The notes beneath the pieces were generated by a model. The model had not been told where the DNA came from, did no database searches, and worked only from the letters and a program-made list of their open reading frames with translations. DNA of 64,000 bases, from contig CBDBMQ010000009.1 in assembly GCA_965207565.1 (NCBI GenBank), positions 124,001-188,000 of the forward strand, read 5' to 3'. Positions 27,472-36,484 of the stretch are shown here, piece by piece. The position numbers and the translations under genes are program-made. This stretch comes from Bin80 sp965207565 (GTDB lineage: Bacteria; Bacteroidota; Rhodothermia; Rhodothermales; Bin80). Each line of letters begins with the position of its first letter. Positions within the stretch are counted from its first letter, which is position 1.

Positions 27472-28312
27472 CAAAAGCAAGAAATAAGAGATAGAAGGTA
27501 ATGATACCTCAAACTGTATGAATTAGCAGAATTTATGACACAAAGCCCTTACGTCGTTCAGAAGTAATCATATGATCGTTGCAAATCATACTGAGCCATT
27601 TGGGGAGGCAGTCAGGCCAGATAATCAGTCGCAGAACAGGCACGGTGCCCACAGAGGACTTGGCGCAGTCAAAGATAATGAGACGTCAAAATGACCTAAC
27701 ACGGTTACAGCTTGAGAAATAATTTCCAAACAAGGTAATGGATATGGCATGAACCTCAGCCATAAGGTCAGGTTATTGTCCCTACTCACAGGGTAATTTA
27801 GGAGAATTTTATGGGATAATGGAAATCCTTGCGGCTTAGGGTCTGGCTTGGGCGGTGTTATGGGTATTTTCGTTTAGTTGATAAGCACCGGAACTCAGCT
27901 ATCAGCAACTGAACCTTGATGGGGTTATGTTCCTCTTCGACGGAAACAAGACTTATCCCCTTGGCCTGTGTCAGTGACTCATCTACGAAACCAGCTTTCG
28001 TGTGGGAGATCCTGCTTTGGGAGCCCTTTTATTCTACTCGATAGGCCAACGTTTGAAATCAGTAGGTGCACGGCTCCGTTCACTCTCGGATCAATGGCTG
28101 TCTTGCCTTGCCTTGAATTGCACAATCGCGCCAAAACAAAACGCTTTTCCCAAAATCTCCTGTTTCAGAAGTTGGAGATAGGCCTTATATTTGGGGTGAT
28201 TGCACCGGGACTTCAGATTGGTTTCCGGGATTTTTTGGAGTCAAGGTCAGAATGGGGCTTTAGAGATCGTCTTGGTTATTGTTGTTAAGGATGAAGAGAC
28301 AGGTGATAATTG
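27472..28312. other. intergenic region between LacI gene and sterol cluster
   Basis: About 840 bp between divergent genes. It contains the likely promoter of the sterol cluster (28163-28193) and a possible operator near 27496-27509. An open frame at 27968-28288 (+) lacks any recognisable domain, signal or coding character and I do not call it a gene. Nothing else is recognised. Confidence 0.5.
28163..28193 (+). promoter_or_regulatory. candidate promoter of the sterol cluster
   Basis: TTTC at 28163-28166 and TATATTTG at 28186-28193 are separated by 19 bp, close to the Bacteroidota consensus TTTG-N19-21-TAnnTTTG. The -7 box matches fully and the -33 box at three of four positions. It lies about 120 bp ahead of the first sterol gene. 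Confidence 0.4.
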
Positions 28313-29404
28313 ATGTCCAATAGTATATTAGGAACGGGAAGTGCTGACGGTCCATTACAACCACCGGTCTTTTTGACGGGCGCAGCCGGGCATGTAGGTG
28401 CCAATTTGGTGCGTCGGCTTTTGAAAGATGGTGTGCGGGTTCGGGTCTTGCTGCGTCGCGAGGATAACAATGAAGGAGTGGAAGGGCTGGATGTAGAACG
28501 TGTTCATGGTGACATCCGAGATGTTGATGGGACTAGACGTGCGATGGAAGGTTGTCAAGGGGTCTATCATGTCGCGGCCAAGATTTCGACGATTGAAGGC
28601 AATCGTGCTCATCGCCGAGAAGTGTTCGAGTGTAATGTTGTGGGGACCCGCAACGTACTGCAAGCCGCCCGGGAAGTGGAAGCAGGGCGGGTGGTGGTGA
28701 CGGGATCTTTTAGTGCGGTTGGGTACGATTTGGATGATCCATCTGCTCCGAGCGACGAAAATATGTTGTTTTATCCCATGGAGCGTATGATGCCCTACGA
28801 GCGCAGCAAGTCGCTGGTTGAACTTGAGTGCTGGAAAGCTGCCGCGAGAGGACAGGATGTGATTGTTGCGACATGTTGTGCGGTCATCGGAGGTCATGAC
28901 TATCTGCCCTCGCGAATGGGGAGAACTTTGTGTGATCATACAAAAGGTAAAATTCGGGCGTATGTAGATGGTGGGTTTGACTTTGTCGCGGCACGAGATA
29001 TTGTAGAGGGGCATATACTGTGCATGCATCAGGGGCGCTCGGGTGAGAAGTACATTTTTAGCAGTGAGTACAAAACGATTGATGAAATCCTTAACTTGTT
29101 TGAGGAAGTCACCGGTATTGGCCGATCAAGTCGGCGGATTCCCTCAAAAGCAATGCTGATTTTTTCGGAAGTAGCGAGCTTTTACCTGAGCAGGTTCCAT
29201 CCAGAGGTCCCCCAGCGGTTCACGCCGGGAGCCATTCGCTTGTTGCGACAATGCCGTCACGCGGATACCACGAAAGCGAGACGGGAGCTTGGGTATCAGC
29301 CGACAACGATTCGCGATGCGGTGCATGATGCGTACGCGTTTCATTATGCGCGCAATGCAATTACAAACCCACTCGCGAAACCCCCACGTACGAATCATGA
29401 ATAA
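28313..29404 (+). CDS. extended SDR, 3-beta-hydroxysteroid dehydrogenase/SdmB-like sterol C-4 demethylation reductase
   Basis: A 363-residue NAD(P)-dependent oxidoreductase. The nucleotide-binding motif TGAAGHVG is at residues 22-29 and the catalytic Tyr-x3-Lys is Y162/K166 (PYERSK). It belongs to the extended SDRs that include 3beta-HSD and sterol-4-carboxylate 3-dehydrogenases. In Methylococcus, a reductase of this type (SdmB) works with a Rieske oxygenase (SdmA) to remove one C-4 methyl of sterols, and a Rieske gene follows here. The ATG at 28313 has a good ribosome site (AGGTGA at 28301-28306) and is preferred to the TTG three bases earlier. It is the first gene of the sterol cluster. Confidence 0.82.
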   Translation: MSNSILGTGSADGPLQPPVFLTGAAGHVGANLVRRLLKDGVRVRVLLRREDNNEGVEGLDVERVHGDIRDVDGTRRAMEGCQGVYHVAAKISTIEGNRAHRREVFECNVVGTRNVLQAAREVEAGRVVVTGSFSAVGYDLDDPSAPSDENMLFYPMERMMPYERSKSLVELECWKAAARGQDVIVATCCAVIGGHDYLPSRMGRTLCDHTKGKIRAYVDGGFDFVAARDIVEGHILCMHQGRSGEKYIFSSEYKTIDEILNLFEEVTGIGRSSRRIPSKAMLIFSEVASFYLSRFHPEVPQRFTPGAIRLLRQCRHADTTKARRELGYQPTTIRDAVHDAYAFHYARNAITNPLAKPPRTNHE

Positions 29405-29430
29405 CCAGTATCCCTTAGGAGTCAAGACAA

Positions 29431-30561
29431 ATGAACAATTCTCAATCGACGCTTGATGTGGCCCTGTCGCAGAATCGACCGCCACGCTTTGAGGAGGGAG
29501 GCAGTTTGCGCCAACAGGTACGCGCCGCGGGCATGGATCCAAATTATTGGTATGCAGTGGAAGAAGTACGCCAAATTAAGCCGGGCACCGCGGTAGAAGT
29601 GATTTTCTGGAAGCGCTCCATTGCTCTGTATCGTGGGGAAGACGGGGCGTTCCACGCACTGGAAAATCGCTGCCTGCATCGCCAACTCAAACTTTCGCTT
29701 GGCAATGTGGAAGGATGCAACCTAGTGTGTGAATACCATGGATGGGAGTATAATGGGGAGGGGCGTGTTGTGGGAATCCCCGACCTCTTCGGGCGAAAAA
29801 AAGTGCCAAGACTTGGAATCCAGAGCTATCCCGTGAAGGTCCGCTATGGTTTGGTCTGGTTGTTTCCCGGGGATCCAGAGTTGGCAGAATCGCGCCAGAT
29901 TCCCGATATCCCCGAGCTTGAGGGCTCCGGCCGGTGGGCCTGTGTGCCGCTAAGCATGACCTGTGCGGCACACCACTCAATGGTGATTGACAACGTGAGT
30001 GACTTTTCCCATGCCTATCTGCACCGTAAGTATCGCCCCTTTGATGGCGCGGAATTGCTCCGGAACGAAATTGTCGGTGACAAAGTCCACCTCGCGTATA
30101 ATACAAAAGTGGGGCGAGGTCGAATCTCTGGATTGTTTGTTGAGCACGACCGGATTGACACGAATTACATGGAGTTGTGCTACGAATATCCTTACCAATG
30201 GTCAAACACCGACGACGAGATTAAGCATTGGCTCTTCGTACTTCCGGTGGATGAGCGCACGACCCGCGCATTCTTTTTGTTCTATTTCAAGTCTCTGAAG
30301 ATACCATTTTTGCCGATACGTATTCCCAGGTGGGCAATGATCACGGTTTTGAAGATTGCAAACCGTAAGCTGATAAGCCCATTACTTTCCGAGGACCGGG
30401 TTGCAGTGGAAGCAGAACAGGAGGGCTACGAGAAACACTGGAACTCTGCTCCGATTGAGGTCAATCCGGTGGTGCGATCTTTCCAGAAAGTAACGGTGCG
30501 GAAGTGGCGGGAGTATTTAGCACGTAAAAACGGTAATGCAGAAGTAAGTGCAAGTGTCTGA
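29431..30561 (+). CDS. Rieske [2Fe-2S] oxygenase, SdmA-like sterol C-4 demethylase
   Basis: A 376-residue ring-hydroxylating-type oxygenase. The Rieske cluster ligands are C81/H83 and C100/H103 (NRCLHRQ ... LVCEYHGW). The mononuclear iron site appears as DNVSDFSHAYLHRKY with D191, H194 and H198. Between sterol genes and after an SdmB-like SDR, the best assignment is the SdmA role: stepwise oxidation of a 4-methyl group of a lanosterol-type intermediate. The start has a clear ribosome site (TAGGAG at 29416-29421). The related cholesterol desaturase DAF-36/Neverland family is another possibility. The stop lies inside the start region of the reductase gene, so the genes are coupled. Confidence 0.85.
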   Translation: MNNSQSTLDVALSQNRPPRFEEGGSLRQQVRAAGMDPNYWYAVEEVRQIKPGTAVEVIFWKRSIALYRGEDGAFHALENRCLHRQLKLSLGNVEGCNLVCEYHGWEYNGEGRVVGIPDLFGRKKVPRLGIQSYPVKVRYGLVWLFPGDPELAESRQIPDIPELEGSGRWACVPLSMTCAAHHSMVIDNVSDFSHAYLHRKYRPFDGAELLRNEIVGDKVHLAYNTKVGRGRISGLFVEHDRIDTNYMELCYEYPYQWSNTDDEIKHWLFVLPVDERTTRAFFLFYFKSLKIPFLPIRIPRWAMITVLKIANRKLISPLLSEDRVAVEAEQEGYEKHWNSAPIEVNPVVRSFQKVTVRKWREYLARKNGNAEVSASV

Positions 30562-31015
30562 CGTTCAGTCCATGTTAGCTCTATTATCCGTCACCTCTTT
30601 CATTGAGGCGGCGGCGATGATGATTGGGTTCATTGTACTTTTGTTTCTGGGCTCGATTGCGTTGCCGGGTCGGGTTCTTCAGGGGCCAGAGGTCAATGGG
30701 GAAATACCCACTTACAAGCTGAATGGTCTTTTGCTGTTTTTGTTGACCATGGCCGGGGCATGTATTGCTCAGTTCGCTGGTCTGTTTTCTCTTTCCACAC
30801 TGCAGACCCATTTCGCCGCACTGTTCATAGTGGCAAACCTGTTTGCATTCATACTTTCGGGTTGGCTCTACTGGCGTGGTGTCCGCGCACAGGATGCGCC
30901 ACAGGGATTCTGGCGGAAGTTTTTTTTACGGCGCAGAGCACAGCCCTGTCTGGTTCGGAGTGAATTTGAAGCTGTTCAGCTATCGCCCATCGCTGATTGC
31001 CCTGGCGCTGTTTAA
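30548..31015 (+). CDS. delta14-sterol reductase (ERG24-like), N-terminal part before a frameshift
   Basis: The first 125 or so residues of a polytopic membrane reductase of the ERG4/ERG24 family. It contains hydrophobic segments and the family block LPGRVLQGPEVNGEIPTYKL followed by NGLLLF. At 30920-30927 a run of eight T shifts the frame; removing one T turns the reading into FWRKFFYGAEHSPVWFGVN, which matches the family FxxGxExNP region. Residues after the run (from LRRRAQPC) are out of frame. The start is uncertain: GTG 30548 overlaps the Rieske stop, and an ATG at 30572 is the next good choice. Confidence 0.8.
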   Translation: MQVSDVQSMLALLSVTSFIEAAAMMIGFIVLLFLGSIALPGRVLQGPEVNGEIPTYKLNGLLLFLLTMAGACIAQFAGLFSLSTLQTHFAALFIVANLFAFILSGWLYWRGVRAQDAPQGFWRKFFLRRRAQPCLVRSEFEAVQLSPIADCPGAV

Positions 31016-31649
31016 TGTGTCATTTGCAGTCGCACAGTACGAAGCCGATGGGCGACTCACTTTGGCGATGATACTGTATCAGGGCTTCACCTTCCTGTAT
31101 GTGTTCAATTATTTCCAGTTTGAGTACGGTATGATTCACACTTGGGATCTGATCAGTGAGCGTTTTGGCTGGATGTTGGTTTGGGGAGATTATGTGTGGG
31201 TGCCATTCTTTTATTGCATTCCTGGATGGTGGCTGCTTCAGGCATCGCCAGTGCTGTCTCCGTTTGCTGCCGTTGCGCTCGTTTTGTTATTTGTGTTTGG
31301 CTTCTGGCTTTTCCGCGGAGCGAACCAGCAAAAACATCGTTTCAAATGCGATCCAGGGATCTCAATCTGGGGGAAACCCGTCCAGACGCTTGAAGGGCGT
31401 TTGTTGGTTTCTGGTTTTTGGGGTATCGGACGGCATCTGAATTATACTGGCGAAATTTGCATCTATACCTCTTTTGCACTTACGACTGGCTTCACATCCT
31501 GGATGCCGTTTATCCTACCCGTGTGGTTGGCGGGGCTATTATGGCATCGCTCGCGGCGTGATGATCGCCGATGTAGCGCGAAGTATGGAGCACTGTGGAG
31601 TCAATACAAGCAGCGAGTACGGTACGCAATGATCCCATTCATTTATTAA
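30921..31649 (+). CDS. delta14-sterol reductase (ERG24-like), C-terminal part after a frameshift
   Basis: The downstream 240 residues of the same reductase. The frame is open from 30843, but the true continuation begins at the T8 run. It has several membrane segments and the hallmark end of the family: GRHLNYTGEICIYTSFAL, then LLWHRSRRDD..C..KYG..W..Y and a final RYAMIPFIY, corresponding to the NADPH-binding and C-terminal signatures of sterol C-14 reductases and lamin-B-receptor. It should reduce the delta14 double bond left by CYP51, whose gene starts two bases after this stop. Delta7- or C24-reductase specificity within the same family cannot be ruled out from sequence. Confidence 0.8.
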   Translation, partial: FFYGAEHSPVWFGVNLKLFSYRPSLIALALFNVSFAVAQYEADGRLTLAMILYQGFTFLYVFNYFQFEYGMIHTWDLISERFGWMLVWGDYVWVPFFYCIPGWWLLQASPVLSPFAAVALVLLFVFGFWLFRGANQQKHRFKCDPGISIWGKPVQTLEGRLLVSGFWGIGRHLNYTGEICIYTSFALTTGFTSWMPFILPVWLAGLLWHRSRRDDRRCSAKYGALWSQYKQRVRYAMIPFIY

Positions 31650-31651
31650 TT

Positions 31652-32299
31652 ATGGCAAACGAATCCGTAAACGGAGTCTCTTCAGTACCTGTACCCGAAC
31701 TCGCGGGTGGGTGGCCTTTGCTCGGTCACCTCATGGAGTTTGTGAAGGATCCGGTCTTCACGATGGGGCGTGGCTGGCGCGAGCATGGAGAACTTACCCG
31801 GTTCCGGCTCGGTCCCAAGGAGTGTGTTCTTTTCACTGGCCCGGAGGCGCATGATGTTTATTTTAGAGCGTCTGACGATCAACTTGATGCCAGATCCGTG
31901 TATCGGTTTACGGTCCCTATTTTCGGACGCGGTGTAGCCTATGATGTTGCCCCCGAGATCATGTCCGAACAATTGGGATTTTTGGTTCCGCTGCTTCGGG
32001 AAACCGCGATGCACGGGTTTGCAAAAATTATGTATCAAGAGGCATGTCAGTTTGCAGATGAGCTTGGTGACGAGGGAGTACTTGATTTACCCAGGGCGAT
32101 GAATGAACTCACGGTCAGGATTGCGAGCCATTGCCTCATCGGACAGGAAGCACGTGAGCAAGTGGATGAGGGGTTTGCTGAGGCCTATCACGATCTAGAA
32201 AACGGGATCAACCTCCTTGGATTTTTTCTTCCAAAACTTCCAACCAAAGCACATCGGAAGCGTGATCGTGCACGTCGCCAAGGTCTCCGATATTTTTAG
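31652..32299 (+). CDS. cyp51: CYP51 sterol 14alpha-demethylase, N-terminal part before a frameshift
   Basis: The first 210 or so residues of a cytochrome P450. GGWPLLGHLMEF and the B' region FTVPIFGRGVAYDVAPE...EQ (Tyr98) are characteristic of CYP51. The ATG at 31652 follows the reductase stop by two bases. The frame runs to 32299, but homology leaves it at AGG around 32281-32283 (after RDRARRQ); deleting one base gives RRQVSDIFSRIMEGRRKSG in the other frame. CYP51 removes the 14alpha-methyl of lanosterol-type sterols by three oxidations and needs a redox partner, none of which is encoded here. Confidence 0.85.
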   Translation: MANESVNGVSSVPVPELAGGWPLLGHLMEFVKDPVFTMGRGWREHGELTRFRLGPKECVLFTGPEAHDVYFRASDDQLDARSVYRFTVPIFGRGVAYDVAPEIMSEQLGFLVPLLRETAMHGFAKIMYQEACQFADELGDEGVLDLPRAMNELTVRIASHCLIGQEAREQVDEGFAEAYHDLENGINLLGFFLPKLPTKAHRKRDRARRQGLRYF

Positions 32300-33032
32300 C
32301 CGGATTATGGAGGGGCGCCGAAAGTCTGGGGCTACGCCGGATGATTTTATGCAAAAGTTGATGCATGCCAGGTATAAAAATGGTCAGGCATTGACGGATG
32401 AAGGGGTTACAGGAATACTTCTGACCCTACTTTTTGCAGGTCAGCATACCAGTGCTGTGTTAGCAACCTGGATGGGCCTGGAGTTACTGGATTCTCCCTC
32501 CAACCTGAAAAAGGTGCGAGACGAAATTCACGAGGTCTACAGTGGGCCAGATTCCGCCATACGTTTTGAAACGCTCAAAAAACAAGTGATCCTGGAAAGT
32601 GTTGTCCGAGAAGGCGAGCGAATGCATCCTCCGTTAATCTTGTTGATCCGCAAGGTCCTCCAGCCCGTGCATTATCAGAACCAGGAGATCCGTCCAGGGA
32701 CATTAGCCATGGTCTCGCCATCGGTATCTCACCGGTTGTCCGAATTTTTCGACCACCCTGATGAGTTTTCACCGGAGCGATTTTTACCGCCCAATAACGA
32801 GCATAAGCAACATCACTATGCACTCATTGGCTTTGGCGGTGGAAAGCATCGGTGCATGGGTAAACATTTTGCGTACTTACAACTCAAAGCAATCTGGACC
32901 GTGTTACTTGATCGGTTCGATTTTCAATCGGATGGGGTCCCTGCCCCGCACTATGGTAGCTGGGTGACTGGACCTGAGTTGCCGTGCAAGCTTCCTTATA
33001 AGCGTCGTTCAAAAGCGAGTATCTTCAAATGA
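32281..33032 (+). CDS. cyp51: CYP51 sterol 14alpha-demethylase, C-terminal part after a frameshift
   Basis: The rest of the P450, about 250 residues; the frame is open from 32217. The I-helix motif LLFAGQHTSAVLATW is diagnostic of CYP51 (GQHTS rather than the AGxDT of most P450s). The K-helix ExxR is EGER, and the haem-binding loop is FGGGKHRCMGKHFAYLQLK with the Cys ligand. The length of the two parts joined, about 460 residues, is normal for bacterial CYP51. The stop overlaps the start of the epoxidase-cyclase fusion as ATGA (33029-33032), showing tight coupling. Confidence 0.88.
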
Positions 33033-36000
33033 ATGCTGCTGCGCTTCCACACTATGATGTAGCCATCGTTGGTGCTGGGCCAGTGGGCAGTCTATGTGCG
33101 ATCGCGCATGCACGAAAAGGTGTACGGGTGGTGTTGCTTGAAGCAAATCCCGGGTCTACCAAGCGAATGGCAGGGGAATGGCTCCATCCCCCTGCTGTGC
33201 GGATCTTACAAGACCTTGGTATAGAACTTAATACGCAACCGCGTAGCTCCTGGGGCAGAGGATTTGTAGTATTGCCGGAAGATAAATCCGAGCCGATCGT
33301 GCTTCCTTACTCGAGTGGGGCCTACGGATTGGCATGTGAACATACAGAGATTATTTCCGCTTTGCGCGAAGCGGTCAAAAGAGAATCGAACATCGACTTT
33401 ATTACGTATGCCCGGGTACGCAGGGTGGAGGGAAAGCGGGTCGTGTTTTCGCATGAAGGCGACATGAAGTCTGTGGTCGCCGAGCGGGTCGTGGGTGCCG
33501 ACGGGCGGGGCTCCGTCGTTCGTCGGTCATTGGGTTTGTCGGTGAAAGTGAAACAGGCGAACTGCTCCCGAATGGTGGGGGTCACCCTCAAGGAGGCAAC
33601 GTTGCCGGTGGAGGGATATGGGCATTTGTTGTGCGGTGCACCAGGTCCAATTTTCATCTATCGCCTGGGAGAGCAGGACATTCGGGTGATTGTTGATATT
33701 CCACTACATTACTGGAGTCCCAAGGATCGGGTCGGCTTTCTATCGGATGTGTCTGCCAACTTTTTGCCGGAAACACTCAGACCCGCGTTCATTGAATCGC
33801 TTCGAGAGGGGCGATTCCATGTAGCAGCAAACGCTCTGAATCCACGCATTACCTATGGAACGTCAGAGCATGTAATTATTGGCGATGCAGCCGGGTATTA
33901 TCATCCCCTGACAGCAGTGGGAATGACCCTTGGTTTTGCGGATGCATCTGCACTGGCCGAGGCCGGTGAATTCAGTGATTTTGTGTCCAAACGTTTCCAG
34001 GCGGTCCGTACGCCGGAAATACTTGCAATGGAGATCTACGAAGTGTTTGCCGATTATCGGGCCGAGGCTGCATTGGTCAGACACGCGGTCTACAGGCGTT
34101 GGCGGGCAAGCTCTTCGTTTCGCGACCGGACCATGCGCTTGCTTGCCTGCGAAGCAAAATCATCTACGCTGCTTGCTCTTGAGGGGGCTGGGATTGTGTT
34201 CCGGGCGATTGGCGCGGAAATGCCCCGATCCCTCGATCAGTTGGCCTGGCATCGGGCTCGGGGTGTCCTATGTGCACTTGCGGGTCGACTGCAGTGGCTC
34301 GCACGCGGCGCATGGCAGTTGAACAAAGCGAAAGGAGTACATGGGAAAAAGAATGATCAAATCTGGGATACCTTGGCCCGCGCACTGCTGGTGTCCATAC
34401 CACCCAACAAGAAGGAGGCACATCTCGTTGGCTCGGGTAAGACCGTCTTAACGGATGCAAGCACGGCGTTGAATCGTGCGGGGGCCCACCTGATACATCT
34501 TCAGGGTGAACAGGGAGAATGGGAAGGCGAGATGGTCTGGTGCCCCATGCTCACCGCGCAATATGTGTTACTCCACTACATGATGGAGCGCCCGATAGAT
34601 TCGGACCGCCGCCGCCGCATTCTTCGCTCTTTCGAGCAGACCCGTCTTTCAGACGGCTCGTGGGGAATGCATGAGCACTCTGCACCTCATCTATTTGTAA
34701 CCACGCTGGTTTATGTCGCTGCAAGATTACTCGGTGTGGAGCGAGGCGATCCACTCATCGAGTCGGCTCGAAAATTCCTGCAATCAGAAAATGTTCTTGA
34801 CATCCCGAGTTGGGGGAAGTTTTGGCTTGCACTTTTGAATTTATATGATTGGAGAGGTGTCAACGCCATTGTTCCAGAGCTTTGGGGCTTGCCGCGTTGG
34901 ATCCCACTGCATCCCTCGAACTGGTATTGCCATACACGGCTCATTTACATGGCAATGGCGGCAATTTACTCGTATCGATTCCAGGTACCGGTAAATCCTC
35001 TCATTACCTCTCTACGGGAAGAATTATTCCCTCGGGGTTTTGCGAACGTTAATTTTTCTGCGGGTCGCAGTCGTTTACGGAGCGACGACCTTTTTGCTCG
35101 TCCTGGCGTGCTGCTTCGGACAGGGTACGAGTTCGCACGGATATTCGAACGATTCCACGGCAAGCGATTGCGCAGCCAGTGTGTGGAAGACATCATCCGT
35201 CGCATCCAATGGGAATTGCAAACGACCACCCATACGAGTATTTCTCCGGTCAGCGGGTTCCTCAATATTATCGCCTTGTGGCTGTACGACTCAGAAGATG
35301 TTGATTCACACAAGGCATTTGAGAAGCTTGATGACTGGATATGGGAAGACGAGGAATCTGGTGCACGGGTTACCGGAGCCAGAAGCTCCTCGTGGGATAC
35401 GGGATTCTCTCTACAGGCATTGTCGACGATGCCCGAGATTGCTGGTACCAAACATGCACTTGAGCAAGGAGCCAATTTCCTTTGCCACCAACAAGTTACG
35501 GAGAGTTTCAGCGGATTTAGCGAGGCATACCGGACGGATCCCCGGGGCGGTTGGTGTTTTCCTGGAGGATGGCATGGCTGGCCGGTGTCCGACTGCACGG
35601 CAGAAGCGGTCCTTGGGATTCTGGCCGCCGACCCGCAGGCCATCAGTGCGTCGGCGATCAGCAATGCGGTTCAGTTCATGTTGCGCCGCCAGAACCGCGA
35701 TGGCGGTTTTGGCAGCTATGAGCCAAAGCGATCGGTGGTGGATCTTGAATGGTTGAATCCTGCAGAAATGTTTGGTGAGTCGATGACCGAGCATTCCTAC
35801 GTCGAATGTACTGCATCGTGCCTTGCGGCATTTGCCGCTTGCAAGACCCATTTCCCGCAAGTTGTGAACGGGGAAGTGGCAAAGGCTATGTCAAGCGGTG
35901 GGGCCTGGCTTCGCCGAACCCAGGCCATTGATGGGACATGGCGTGGCGTATGGGGGATACAATTCATTTATGGCACCCTTTTCGGAGTCAGAGGCCTAAT

Positions 36001-36484
36001 CGCTACTGGTGTCAGTTCTGGCGATTCGGCGATTCGATTGGCCTGTCATTGGCTCCTAGACCAGCAACATGCCGACGGAGGATGGGGCGAGCATCACAGT
36101 GGCTGTTTAACGGAGCAATATGTCCCGCACGAGGAGAGTCAGGTCATCCAGACTGCATGGGCATTGATCGCGCTCCTTGAGGCAGGTGATTCGAACTGGG
36201 CCGCGATCACGCGCGGGATTCAGTTTTTGATGGACACTCAGAATGCGGATGGAACATGGCCGAAGCAAGATATGGCTGGGGTCTTTTTCCGTACGGCATT
36301 ATTGGATTACACGCTATACCGACAGTATTTTCCGCTACATGCACTCGGTCTTTACGAAGAGCGGCGTCGTGCTCGTCTGAACGTGGATTCGTCGACTTTG
36401 TCTGCGTCCAATGGAGCAACTCCAAAACCCCATACGTCTATGGACGGTCAGGTTTCCTTGCCAAAAAGAAAAGCATCGGTGTAA
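33029..36484 (+). CDS. fused squalene epoxidase-like FAD monooxygenase and oxidosqualene cyclase
   Basis: One uninterrupted 1151-residue frame with two enzymes. Residues 1 to about 350 are a group A FAD monooxygenase: VAIVGAGPVGS (12-22), VGADGRGSVVRRSL, and GDAAGYYHPLTAVGMT, whose HPLTxxGMT is the squalene-epoxidase version of the FAD-binding GD motif. About 350-440 is a helical linker, perhaps the membrane part of the epoxidase. From about 445 to the end is an oxidosqualene cyclase: HGWPVSDCTAE with catalytic D855, QW repeats such as QNRDGGFGSYE and QQHADGGWGE, and the late block WPKQDMAGVFFRTALLDYTLY. It lacks the DxDD of squalene-hopene cyclases. The product should be a lanosterol/cycloartenol-type sterol made directly from squalene. 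It is coupled to CYP51 by ATGA. Confidence 0.92.
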   Translation: MNAAALPHYDVAIVGAGPVGSLCAIAHARKGVRVVLLEANPGSTKRMAGEWLHPPAVRILQDLGIELNTQPRSSWGRGFVVLPEDKSEPIVLPYSSGAYGLACEHTEIISALREAVKRESNIDFITYARVRRVEGKRVVFSHEGDMKSVVAERVVGADGRGSVVRRSLGLSVKVKQANCSRMVGVTLKEATLPVEGYGHLLCGAPGPIFIYRLGEQDIRVIVDIPLHYWSPKDRVGFLSDVSANFLPETLRPAFIESLREGRFHVAANALNPRITYGTSEHVIIGDAAGYYHPLTAVGMTLGFADASALAEAGEFSDFVSKRFQAVRTPEILAMEIYEVFADYRAEAALVRHAVYRRWRASSSFRDRTMRLLACEAKSSTLLALEGAGIVFRAIGAEMPRSLDQLAWHRARGVLCALAGRLQWLARGAWQLNKAKGVHGKKNDQIWDTLARALLVSIPPNKKEAHLVGSGKTVLTDASTALNRAGAHLIHLQGEQGEWEGEMVWCPMLTAQYVLLHYMMERPIDSDRRRRILRSFEQTRLSDGSWGMHEHSAPHLFVTTLVYVAARLLGVERGDPLIESARKFLQSENVLDIPSWGKFWLALLNLYDWRGVNAIVPELWGLPRWIPLHPSNWYCHTRLIYMAMAAIYSYRFQVPVNPLITSLREELFPRGFANVNFSAGRSRLRSDDLFARPGVLLRTGYEFARIFERFHGKRLRSQCVEDIIRRIQWELQTTTHTSISPVSGFLNIIALWLYDSEDVDSHKAFEKLDDWIWEDEESGARVTGARSSSWDTGFSLQALSTMPEIAGTKHALEQGANFLCHQQVTESFSGFSEAYRTDPRGGWCFPGGWHGWPVSDCTAEAVLGILAADPQAISASAISNAVQFMLRRQNRDGGFGSYEPKRSVVDLEWLNPAEMFGESMTEHSYVECTASCLAAFAACKTHFPQVVNGEVAKAMSSGGAWLRRTQAIDGTWRGVWGIQFIYGTLFGVRGLIATGVSSGDSAIRLACHWLLDQQHADGGWGEHHSGCLTEQYVPHEESQVIQTAWALIALLEAGDSNWAAITRGIQFLMDTQNADGTWPKQDMAGVFFRTALLDYTLYRQYFPLHALGLYEERRRARLNVDSSTLSASNGATPKPHTSMDGQVSLPKRKASV

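Noticed and set aside
27968..28288. Open frame of 106 codons on the plus strand
   Set aside because: No family resemblance and it covers the likely sterol promoter; composition looks non-coding.
33029..36484. Squalene-hopene cyclase / hopanoid locus
   Set aside because: The active-site motif is SDCTAE, not DxDD, and the neighbours are CYP51, C-14 reductase and SMT rather than hpn genes.
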